Both the position numbers and the translations under genes were made by a program. This document shows positions 22,538-29,504 of a stretch of 33,855 bases of DNA, in pieces. The stretch spans positions 1 through 33,855 of the forward strand of contig CANPXP010000030.1 in NCBI GenBank assembly GCA_947586255.1, given 5' to 3'. The notes beneath the pieces were generated by a model. That model made no database searches, had not been told where the DNA came from, and saw only the letters and a program-made list of their open reading frames with translations. Position 1 is the stretch's first letter; the number at the start of each line of letters is the position of its first letter. Source of the stretch: an uncultured Lachnospiraceae bacterium. GTDB taxonomy: Bacteria; Bacillota; Clostridia; Lachnospirales; Lachnospiraceae.

Positions 22538-25132
22538 TCAGGTCGTCTTTTTCTTCGCCTGAGACTTCGCCGCCGGCTTCTTCTCCGCCGGGGCCTTCTT
22601 CACAGGCGCCTTTTTCGCCGGCTTCTTCACAGGCGTCTCCTTGGCCGCGGAGCTTTTTGCGGCGGCCTGTCTCTTTGTCGCCTGCTCTTTTTGCGCCTGC
22701 TCTATTTTCTGCAGCTTTTCCTCGGCCTCCTGCGCCTTTCTCGTCATCTCCTCGGCGATTTCCGCGCGCTCCTTGGCTTCCGCCGCCGCGGCCGCGGCCA
22801 GCTTCTTGGCCTCCTCAGCCTCCTCGGCGATCTTTCTCGCGTCTTCCTCCGCGATTCTGCGCTCCTCCGCCTCTCTGGCCAGACGCAGCTTTTCGGCGCG
22901 CTCCCTGTCGATCTTTTCCTTCTCCGCGGCAGTGTATGGCGTGTAGGAGAAAATGCTCACGGAGAGCGGCGCGCTGACCATGTCGATCGCGTAAGGCTTG
23001 CCATCCCACTCCGTCTCGATCGATTCGCGGATCCCCTTATTTACCTTGCCGCCGCCTCCGTAGATCTTAGCGTCTGTATTGAAAATTTCCTTGTATTTGC
23101 CCTCATAGGGAACGCCTATGCGGAACTCCTGCTTCGCATTGGCAAAATTCGCCACCACAACCAGCGTCTCCTCCGTCTTGTCCGCCTTGCGCAGATAGGA
23201 CAGCATGCACGCGTTGGGCGTAATGCAGTTGATCCACTCAAAGCCCTCCCAGGAATCATCCTTCTCGTACAGCGCCGGCCGGGAAACGTACAGCTTGTTG
23301 AGATCGGCAACCAGGCGGTTCAATCCGGCGTGCTCATCCACCTTGAGAAGTTCCCACTCCACCTCTCTCGCCTCGTTGAACTCGTCATATTCCCCGATAT
23401 CCTGTCCCATAAAGAACAGTTTCTTGCCCGGATGCGTCATGTGGTAGGCGTAGGTGAGGCGCATGTTGGCGAACTGCTCGCTCCTGTTTCCGGGCATCTT
23501 GCCGATCAGCGTCGCCTTGCCGTGCACCACCTCGTCATGCGAGAATACCAGCATAAACTTTTCGCTGTAGGCATAGATCATGCTGAAGGTCAGATCGTTG
23601 TGCCGGCCGGAGCGGAAGTACGGATCCGTCCTGATATAATTCAGATAATCGTTCATAAAGCCCATGTTCCACTTCAGGTCGAAGCCCAGGCCGTCATCGT
23701 CCAGCGCTCCCGTGACCTTGGGCCACGCCGTGGACTCCTCGGCGATCATCAGCACGCCCGGATTGCGCTTCTTCATAACGGAATTGAGGTGCTTTAAGAA
23801 TTCCACCGCCTCCAGATTCTCATTGCCGCCGTAGATGTTTGCCACCCACTCGCCGTCGTTCTTGCCGTAATCCAAATACAGCATCGAGGCGACCGCGTCG
23901 ATGCGGATGCCGTCCGCGTGGTAGCGCTCCGCCCAGTACAGCGCGTTGGCGATCAGATAATTGCGCACCTCCGGCCTGCCGTAATTGTAGATCAGCGTGC
24001 CCCAGTGGGGGTGGAAGCCCTGCCTCGGATCCTGATGCTCATACAGGCAGGTGCCGTCGAAGCCGGAGAGCCCGTAGGTATCCCGCGGAAAATGCGCCGG
24101 AACCCAGTCCAGGATCACGCCGATTCCGGCCTTGTGCAGTTCGTTCATGAAGAACATGAAATCCTCCGCGGTGCCGTATCTGGCTGTCGGCGCGTAATAG
24201 CCGATCACCTGATATCCCCAGGAGGCGTCAAGCGGATGCTCCATCACCGGCATCAGCTCCACATGCGTATAGCCCATCTTCTTCACATATTCTATAATCT
24301 TGGGGGCAAGCTCCCTGTAATTGCAGTATTCCCTGCCGTCCGCCGGCTTCGCGAAGGAGCCGAGATAGATCTCATAGACGTTGACCGGCTGATCCTGCGC
24401 CTGCCGCTCTGCGCGCTCTTTCATCCACTTGGCGTCCTCCCAGCCAAAGCCGTCGATCTCTCTGACCACCGACGCGCTGTCCGGTCTGAGCTGCTGTCCG
24501 AAAGCGTAGGGATCGGCCTTCAGGAACGTCAGCCCGCCCTTCGCCTTGATCTCATATTTATAGCATTCGCCCTCGGCGACGTCCGGCACAAACAATTCGA
24601 AGATTCCCGAGTCCCACAGCCGTCTCATTTGGTGCGTCCTGCCGTCCCAGCCGTTGAAATCTCCCACCACACTGACGCGCACGGCGTTCGGCGCCCACAC
24701 GGCGAACAGCGTGCCCTTTACGCCGTCTATCGTCATGATATGCGCGCCCAGCTTCTCGTAGATCGTATAGTGGATGCCCGCGTTAAATTTCTCCCCGTCC
24801 TCTCTGGCGATCTGCGGCGGATAGTTGTAGGCGTCGCGCACCTTTTTCAGGGAACCGTCCGCCGCCTCCACGACATACTCGTAATCCGGAATCTTCTTGC
24901 CCGGCAAAAGCAGGGCGAAATATCCCTCCTCGTCGGCCATCTCCATCTTGTAGCTCTTGTCCCCCTCCACAAGCTGCAGGCGCACGCTCTTCGCCCCCGG
25001 CTGAAAAGTCTGTACGAGAACAGAATTGCCGGTCACATGCGCGCCCAGAAGCCTGTGCGGGTTATCGGACTCGGAATACACAATTCCCTCTATCTCGGGC
25101 CAGTTCATCAGTTTATACAGTTTTTTGTTCAT
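22538..25132 (-). CDS. glgB: 1,4-alpha-glucan branching enzyme with Lys/Ala-rich C-terminal extension, 864 aa
   Basis: This GH13 enzyme creates alpha-1,6 branches in glycogen. The N-terminal beta domain is at about 1-110, and a CBM48-like domain at about 125-225 (FAVWAPNAVRVSVVGDFNGWDG). The catalytic barrel has nucleophile D412 in GIRIDAVASM, acid/base E465 in MIAEESTAW and D533 in FSHDEVVHG. The C-terminal beta domain ends near 733 (SVSIFSYTPY). Beyond it, residues 734-864 (coding 22541-22933) are extra: about 90 residues of charged Glu/Lys/Ala helix, probably a coiled coil, then a Lys-Pro-Ala tail with KKPAKKAPVKK repeats like those of histone H1-like proteins. Usual GlgB ends without this. 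The start ATG at 25132 follows GGGAG. It lies between DUF1015 and mscS genes. Confidence 0.93.
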   Translation of the reverse strand: MNKKLYKLMNWPEIEGIVYSESDNPHRLLGAHVTGNSVLVQTFQPGAKSVRLQLVEGDKSYKMEMADEEGYFALLLPGKKIPDYEYVVEAADGSLKKVRDAYNYPPQIAREDGEKFNAGIHYTIYEKLGAHIMTIDGVKGTLFAVWAPNAVRVSVVGDFNGWDGRTHQMRRLWDSGIFELFVPDVAEGECYKYEIKAKGGLTFLKADPYAFGQQLRPDSASVVREIDGFGWEDAKWMKERAERQAQDQPVNVYEIYLGSFAKPADGREYCNYRELAPKIIEYVKKMGYTHVELMPVMEHPLDASWGYQVIGYYAPTARYGTAEDFMFFMNELHKAGIGVILDWVPAHFPRDTYGLSGFDGTCLYEHQDPRQGFHPHWGTLIYNYGRPEVRNYLIANALYWAERYHADGIRIDAVASMLYLDYGKNDGEWVANIYGGNENLEAVEFLKHLNSVMKKRNPGVLMIAEESTAWPKVTGALDDDGLGFDLKWNMGFMNDYLNYIRTDPYFRSGRHNDLTFSMIYAYSEKFMLVFSHDEVVHGKATLIGKMPGNRSEQFANMRLTYAYHMTHPGKKLFFMGQDIGEYDEFNEAREVEWELLKVDEHAGLNRLVADLNKLYVSRPALYEKDDSWEGFEWINCITPNACMLSYLRKADKTEETLVVVANFANAKQEFRIGVPYEGKYKEIFNTDAKIYGGGGKVNKGIRESIETEWDGKPYAIDMVSAPLSVSIFSYTPYTAAEKEKIDRERAEKLRLAREAEERRIAEEDARKIAEEAEEAKKLAAAAAAEAKERAEIAEEMTRKAQEAEEKLQKIEQAQKEQATKRQAAAKSSAAKETPVKKPAKKAPVKKAPAEKKPAAKSQAKKKTT

Positions 25133-25185
25133 ATGCTCTCCCTCTCACAAGTTTGATCACCGCACGCCGCCGTCTGGCGGAGGCA

Positions 25186-26427
25186 TTACGGTTCTATTCT
25201 ATGAATCAGCAGACCGCTCCTGAGTTTCGGTTCAAACCATGTAGATTTCGGCGGCATCAGTTCGCCTGCGTCGGACACCGCGAACAGCTCGTGGATATCG
25301 GTCGGATACATGGCGAACGCCGCCTTCGCGTCCCCGCGCACGCGCCGCTCCAGCTCCTCCAGTCCTCTGATTCCGCCCACGAAGTCGATGCGATCGTCCA
25401 CCTTCGGATCCAGAATACCGAGCACCGGCGCGAGCAGCTCCTCCTGCAGCACCGCAACGTCCAGATCGTGGACCGCATCGCCCGTATACTGCCCGTCTCT
25501 GATTCTCAGGCAGTACCACGCGCCGTCCAGACACATGCCGATCTCCCCCTTGCGCTTCGGCCTGTACGTGGTCTCCTCCGCCTTCGAGACGTCGAAGATT
25601 TCCCCGACGCGCGCAAGGAACGCCTCCTCGGAATATCCGTTCAGATCTTTCACCACACGGTTGTAATCCATGATTGTCAGCTGATCATCCGGAAAAAGAA
25701 CCGCCAGAAAATAGTTGAACTCCTCCGCGCCCGAATAATCCGGATGCGCCTTCCTGCGCATCTGCGAAACCCGGACCGCTGAGGCGCATCTGTGGTGCCC
25801 GTCCGCGATATAGATCGTCTCTACCTGCGCGAATTCCCGCCGGATGTGCTCCACGGCCGCCCCGTCGTCGATGACCCACATTCTGTGGGTAATGCCGTCG
25901 TCCGCCGTAAAATCATACAGCGGCGCGGTGCGCATCGCCCTGCGCACCTCCTCCTCTATGCCGCCGCGCCTGCGGTACGCCAGAAAGATCGGTCCGGTCT
26001 GGGCGCTGCACACATCCACATGCCGGATGCGGTCCGCCTCCTTGTCAGCCCTGGTGTTCTCGTGCTTTCTGATCACCTGGTTCTCATAGTCGTCCACCGA
26101 CGCGCAGGCCCCGATCCCGATCTGCGAGCGCCCGTTCATCACGAGCTCATACACGTAGTACGCCTCTTTCGGCTCTTCCAGGAACTGCCCCTGCTCCAGC
26201 ATCTCATGCAGCATATCGCGCGCCCGCTCGTACACCTCGGGCGCATACATGTCATAATCCGGCGCGAACTGCGTCTCCGGCCTGTCGATCCTCAGAAACG
26301 TGTAAGAATCGCCGCGCACTTTCTCGTACGCCTCTTCCCTGCTGTACACATCGTAGGGAAGCGCGGCGATTTTTTCCGCCAGATCCGCCCTCGGCCTCAG
26401 TGCCCGAAAAGGTTTTACATCCGCCAT
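25186..26427 (-). CDS. DUF1015 family protein, 413 aa
   Basis: This is a conserved cytoplasmic protein of unknown reaction. The family hallmark ADGHHRCASA is present (residues about 210-219), along with ALPYDVYSREEA near the N-terminus, RKHENTRADKEADR and DHVDVCSAQTGPIFLAYR-like blocks (here RHVDVCSAQTGPIFLAYR). Family members often sit beside serA and serC in Clostridia, which suggests a link with serine or one-carbon metabolism. Here the order is kept (serC, serA, DUF1015), but a structured intergenic block and an opposing small gene come between. The start is the ATG at 26427, with GGGAG five bases upstream. A GTG ten codons earlier (26457) lacks a site. It has its own likely promoter at 26495-26523. 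Confidence 0.85.
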   Translation of the reverse strand: MADVKPFRALRPRADLAEKIAALPYDVYSREEAYEKVRGDSYTFLRIDRPETQFAPDYDMYAPEVYERARDMLHEMLEQGQFLEEPKEAYYVYELVMNGRSQIGIGACASVDDYENQVIRKHENTRADKEADRIRHVDVCSAQTGPIFLAYRRRGGIEEEVRRAMRTAPLYDFTADDGITHRMWVIDDGAAVEHIRREFAQVETIYIADGHHRCASAVRVSQMRRKAHPDYSGAEEFNYFLAVLFPDDQLTIMDYNRVVKDLNGYSEEAFLARVGEIFDVSKAEETTYRPKRKGEIGMCLDGAWYCLRIRDGQYTGDAVHDLDVAVLQEELLAPVLGILDPKVDDRIDFVGGIRGLEELERRVRGDAKAAFAMYPTDIHELFAVSDAGELMPPKSTWFEPKLRSGLLIHRIEP

Positions 26428-26494
26428 ATTTTCTCCCGTTTTATCCCGTCTCTGCACAGAACAGACACGGATTTTCTGCAGCTTTATTTATTTT

Positions 26495-26523
26495 ATTTTA
26501 TCAAATATGCCTATACAGCACAA
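26495..26523 (-). promoter_or_regulatory. Likely promoter of the DUF1015-glgB-mscS genes
   Basis: On the minus strand TTGTGC (26523-26518) and TAAAAT (26500-26495) are 17 bases apart. The leader to the DUF1015 ATG is about 60 bases. The very AT-rich stretch 26485-26505 contains several overlapping -10-like hexamers. Confidence 0.55.
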
Positions 26524-26539
26524 GCGCGAAGTGATAAAA

Positions 26540-26598
26540 TATAGACGCAGTGGAAAAACAAGCGCTGCGAAGCAGCATTTGTTTTTCCTGCGTCTATA
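26540..26598. repeat. Long near-perfect hairpin, first part of the structured intergenic block
   Basis: TATAGACGCA (26540-26549) pairs with TGCGTCTATA (26589-26598). GGAAAAACAA (26552-26561) pairs with TTGTTTTTCC (26579-26588). GCTGC (26564-26568) pairs with GCAGC (26572-26576) around a GAA triloop. Only a two-base GT bulge and a GC/AT internal mismatch interrupt 25 base pairs. On the minus strand it is followed by TTTTATC, so it could also work as a terminator in that direction. Confidence 0.8.
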
Positions 26599-26713
26599 AC
26601 GAGCAGATCTCCTGCGAAGCAGGAGAATGAGCGCGTCAGCGCGTATCTGCGAGTTTTAACGAGCAAGCCGTCTGCGAAGCAGACAGTGAGCGCGCCAGCG
26701 CGTGCTTGCGAGT
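26598..26713. ncRNA. Two tandem cloverleaf-like structured units (candidate ncRNA or ssDNA element)
   Basis: Unit 1 (26598-26655): outer stem AAC-GA-GCAGAT with ATCTGC-GA-GTT, inner hairpin CTCCTGC-GAA-GCAGGAG (26609-26625), second hairpin GCGCG-TCAG-CGCGT (26631-26644). Unit 2 (26659-26713): outer stem AC-GA-GCAAGC with GCTTGC-GA-GT, inner hairpin GTCTGC-GAA-GCAGAC (26670-26684), second hairpin GCGCG-CCAG-CGCGT (26690-26703). Between the units the stems differ by compensatory pairs (AGAT/ATCT against AAGC/GCTT; CTCC/GGAG against GTC/GAC), while the tandem G-A/A-G internal loop and the GAA triloop stay the same. This indicates selection on structure. The non-Watson-Crick elements favour the plus strand; the promoter evidence favours the minus strand. 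Confidence 0.6.
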
Positions 26714-26719
26714 CCATTT

Positions 26720-26748
26720 ATTATATTGAAACTAAAAGGAAGTGTACA
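26720..26748 (-). promoter_or_regulatory. Promoter-like sequence reading into the structured block
   Basis: On the minus strand TGTACA (26748-26743, four of six -35 bases) and a perfect TATAAT (26725-26720) are 17 bases apart. The predicted start, near 26713, coincides with the first base pair of cloverleaf unit 2. It overlaps the ribosome binding site region of the opposing small gene. In the other direction there is only an extended -10-like TGATAAAAT at 26532-26540. Confidence 0.45.
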
Positions 26749-26750
26749 CA

Positions 26751-27035
26751 ATGACCCCAGAAAACAAACAGATTCTCGACCGTATCAACGCCTACGCGGA
26801 GGACGTCCTGGCGGACATCGATCCCCAGAAGACGCCCATATCGTTTCAGCTGGACAAGCTGAAGCCCGTCATGCAGGAAATCGCGCAGGAGAAAGGCATG
26901 GCTCTCGAGGACGTGTTCATCCTCTACATGGACCTCGCCAGCGAGGCTTCCGTGGAGGCGGAGAAACGTCTGCAGGCCACTCTGGAAGACGAGCATGACC
27001 CCGATTTTTCCAAGATCGCCAACCGACTGAACTGA
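26751..27035 (+). CDS. Small protein of unknown function, 94 aa
   Basis: I do not recognise this protein. It begins MTPENKQILDRINAYAEDVL and is acidic, with no cysteine, signal peptide or membrane segment. It looks mostly helical: about residues 3-22, 33-48 (LDKLKPVMQEIAQEKG) and 52-82 (LEDVFILYMDLASEASVEAEKRL). The ATG at 26751 has AAGGAAG about nine bases upstream; a GTG three codons earlier is possible but too close to the site. It is the only plus-strand gene among minus-strand neighbours from 18475 to the window end, and it sits between serA and DUF1015. Its GC-rich third positions look like those of neighbouring real genes, and two hairpins follow it, so it is probably expressed. Confidence 0.65.
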   Translation: MTPENKQILDRINAYAEDVLADIDPQKTPISFQLDKLKPVMQEIAQEKGMALEDVFILYMDLASEASVEAEKRLQATLEDEHDPDFSKIANRLN

Positions 27036-27037
27036 AG

Positions 27038-27087
27038 GCCGCGTTTTCGCGGCGCATGACAAGAGCGCAGGCCGAAGTCTGCGCTCT
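27038..27087. terminator. Convergent terminator hairpins after the small gene and serA
   Basis: GCCGCG-TTTT-CGCGGC (27038-27053) is followed by AGAGCGCAG (27062-27070) pairing with CTGCGCTCT (27079-27087) around GCCGAAGT. On the plus strand CTCTATCGTG follows, a weak T tract. The region separates the small plus-strand gene from the 3' end of serA. Confidence 0.6.
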
Positions 27088-27112
27088 CTCTATCGTGATC
27101 GTTTCTTGATCG

Positions 27113-28276
27113 CTATTTGACTACCCTGACTCTGAACACGCCATTGATGGCCTGCAGCTTGCCGATGATCTCCTCGGAAGCCGGCTCTTCGATATCCAGC
27201 ATGGTGTACGCCACCTCGCCTTTGGACTTGTTCGTCATATCGGTGATGTTGATGCCGATGTCGCCGAAGCACGCCGTAAACTTTGTGATCATATTCGCGA
27301 TATTTTTGTGGAAAATCGCCACGCGTCCCGCCTGTGCGCAGACGCCCATATCGCAGTTGGGATAGTTTACGCTGTTGATGATGTTGCCGTTCTCCAGATA
27401 GTTCTTGAGCTCCTTGACGGCCATCACGGCGCAGTTGTCCTCGGACTCCTCCGTGGAAGCGCCCAGATGCGGGATCACAATACAGCCCTCCTGCCCCGCC
27501 GTCACCGCGTTCGGGAAATCGGACACGTACTTGCGGATCTTACCCGCCTTGATCCCCTCCAGCACCGCCTTCTCGTCCACCAGAAGATCTCTCGCAAAGT
27601 TCAGGAGAATGACGCCGTCCTTCATCTGATCGATGGCTTCTCTGCCGATCATGCCCTTTGTGGAATCCATGAGCGGCACATGAATCGTGATGTAATCGCA
27701 CTCCGCGTAGATTTCCTCCACGTTCAGCACGTGCTTGACGTCCCGGCTCAGATTCCAGGCCGCGTCCACGGATACATACGGGTCATAGCCGTAGACCTCC
27801 ATTCCGAGATGCTTCGCCACGTTGGCCACCTTGACGCCGATCGCGCCCAAGCCCACAATACCGAGCTTCTTGCCCTCAATCTCCGTACCGGCAAAATTCT
27901 TCTTCGCCTTCTCGGCGTCCTTGCCCACATTCTCATCGTCCTTGTTGGCCTTGACCCACTCGATGCCGCCCACAACATCGCGGGCCGCCAGAAGCATTCC
28001 GGCAATCACCAGCTCCTTCACGCCGTTGGCGTTGGCGCCCGGCGTGTTGAACACGACGATACCTTTCTCGGCGCACTTGTCAAGCGGGATGTTGTTCACG
28101 CCGGCCCCCGCCCTCGCGATAGCGAGCAGGCTGTCGGGAAGCTCCATGTCGTGCATGGCGGCGCTGCGCACCAGAATACCCTCCGCCTCGTTCACGTCGT
28201 CTGTCTTCACATACTGATCGCTGAACTTCGCAAGACCGACTCCGGCGATCGGATTTAAGCAATGATATTTAAACAT
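27113..28276 (-). CDS. serA: D-3-phosphoglycerate dehydrogenase with ACT domain, 387 aa
   Basis: The enzyme oxidises 3-phosphoglycerate with NAD to 3-phosphohydroxypyruvate, the first step of serine synthesis. The NAD-binding fold has GIVGLGAIGVKVAN (139-152). R229 in NFARDLLVDEKAV and H270 in VIPHLGAST are the substrate and catalytic residues. The stretch after KYVSDFPN lacks the glutamate usually found in the xEP position. The C-terminal ACT domain (about 315-387, VAIFHKNIANMITKF to the end) suggests feedback by serine. The ATG at 28276 has AGAGG eight bases upstream. It is 23 bases after serC and in the same operon. Confidence 0.93.
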   Translation of the reverse strand: MFKYHCLNPIAGVGLAKFSDQYVKTDDVNEAEGILVRSAAMHDMELPDSLLAIARAGAGVNNIPLDKCAEKGIVVFNTPGANANGVKELVIAGMLLAARDVVGGIEWVKANKDDENVGKDAEKAKKNFAGTEIEGKKLGIVGLGAIGVKVANVAKHLGMEVYGYDPYVSVDAAWNLSRDVKHVLNVEEIYAECDYITIHVPLMDSTKGMIGREAIDQMKDGVILLNFARDLLVDEKAVLEGIKAGKIRKYVSDFPNAVTAGQEGCIVIPHLGASTEESEDNCAVMAVKELKNYLENGNIINSVNYPNCDMGVCAQAGRVAIFHKNIANMITKFTACFGDIGINITDMTNKSKGEVAYTMLDIEEPASEEIIGKLQAINGVFRVRVVK

Positions 28277-28299
28277 ACTGATATCCTCTTTTCTGTCCG

Positions 28300-29382
28300 T
28301 TACTTGTTATTCTTCTCAAATTCCTTCATGAAAGCGACCAGCTTCTCCACGCCCTCCGTCGGCATGGCATTGTAGATGCTCGCCCGCATACCGCCGACAG
28401 TGCGGTGTCCCTTCAGATTCACGAAGCCCGCCGCCGTCGCCTCCTTGACGAACTTTGCGTCCAGCTCCTCACTGCCCGTCACGAACGGCACGTTCATGAT
28501 CGAGCGGTCTTCCTTTCTGACCGTTCCGCGGAACAGTTCGCTCCCGTCGAGGAAATCATACAGGATACCCGCTTTTTTCTCGTTCGTCTCCTTCATCGCC
28601 TCCAGGCCGCCGTTCTTCAGAAGCCATTTGAAGACCTTGCCGCATATGTAGATACCGTAGCACGGCGGCGTGTTGTACAGGGAATCGTTGTCCGCGTGCA
28701 CCTTGTATTTCATCATGGTCGGGGTGCCCGGAAGCACATCGTCCGTCAGCAGATCCTCTCTGATAATCACAACCTGGGTGCCGGCGGGCCCCACATTCTT
28801 CTGTACGCCCGCGTAGACCATGCCGTACTTCGTCACGTCCATCGGCTCGGACAGGAAGCAGGAAGACACGTCGGAGACGAGGATCTTGCCCTTCGTATTC
28901 GGCAGCGTATGGAATTTTGTCCCGTAGATCGTATTGTTTTCACAGATATAGACGTAATCCATATCCTCCGTGATCGGCAGATCGGAACAGTCCGGGATAT
29001 AGGAGAACGTCTTGTCTGCGGAGGATGCAAGCTCCACGGCTTCCCCGTAGATCTTGGCCTCGGCAAACGCCTTCTTCGCCCACTGTCCCGTCAGAATATA
29101 ACCCGCCTTGCGGTTTTTCATCAGATTCATCGGCACGGATGCGAAGATCAGGCTCGCGCCTCCCTGCAGAAACAGAACCTTATAGTTGTCCGGAATCCCG
29201 AGCAGGGTCCGCAGATCCGCCTCGGCCTCCTTGATGATCGTGTCGTAAACCTTGGAACGATGACTCATCTCCATGACCGACATACCGCAGCCCTGATAAT
29301 CCAGCATTTCCGCCGCGGCTTCCCGCAGCACTTCCTCCGGAAGAACTGCCGGACCGGCTGAAAAATTATATACTCTCGCCAC
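28300..29382 (-). CDS. serC: Phosphoserine aminotransferase, 360 aa
   Basis: This PLP enzyme converts 3-phosphohydroxypyruvate and glutamate to phosphoserine, the second step of serine synthesis. It has the typical N-terminus VYNFSAGPAVLPEEVL, the phosphate-contact region GGASLIFASVPMN, and the PLP lysine K195 in YAGVQKNVGPAG. RTVGGMRASIYNAMP near the C-terminus binds substrate. Length is normal. The start is a GTG at 29382, with GGAGG eight bases upstream; no ATG fits. First gene of the serC-serA operon with a clear promoter. Confidence 0.96.
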   Translation of the reverse strand: MARVYNFSAGPAVLPEEVLREAAAEMLDYQGCGMSVMEMSHRSKVYDTIIKEAEADLRTLLGIPDNYKVLFLQGGASLIFASVPMNLMKNRKAGYILTGQWAKKAFAEAKIYGEAVELASSADKTFSYIPDCSDLPITEDMDYVYICENNTIYGTKFHTLPNTKGKILVSDVSSCFLSEPMDVTKYGMVYAGVQKNVGPAGTQVVIIREDLLTDDVLPGTPTMMKYKVHADNDSLYNTPPCYGIYICGKVFKWLLKNGGLEAMKETNEKKAGILYDFLDGSELFRGTVRKEDRSIMNVPFVTGSEELDAKFVKEATAAGFVNLKGHRTVGGMRASIYNAMPTEGVEKLVAFMKEFEKNNK

Positions 29383-29428
29383 TTTTCACTCCTCCAATGA
29401 TATTCGTAAAATTTATAGAACAACAAAC

Positions 29429-29457
29429 ATTTTACATTCTTCGCCTGCTTAAGTCAA
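29429..29457 (-). promoter_or_regulatory. Promoter of serC-serA
   Basis: On the minus strand TTGACT (29457-29452) and TAAAAT (29434-29429) are separated by 17 bases. The leader is only about 40 bases, too short for a T-box or other large riboswitch. Confidence 0.75.
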
Positions 29458-29504
29458 TTACAACCGCAAAATTTTCACAATCGGCCGCGCGCGCGTCAGA
29501 AAAC

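Noticed and set aside
26540..26713. CRISPR array
   Set aside because: Only two similar units, no uniform repeats with unique spacers, and no cas genes in the window.
26751..27035. Antitoxin or phage-type small protein
   Set aside because: No partner toxin, phage gene or attachment site is nearby, and I recognise no motif in the protein.
29383..29504. Possible T-box or serine-responsive riboswitch upstream of serC
   Set aside because: The predicted leader is only about 40 bases and no specifier or antiterminator structure is visible.
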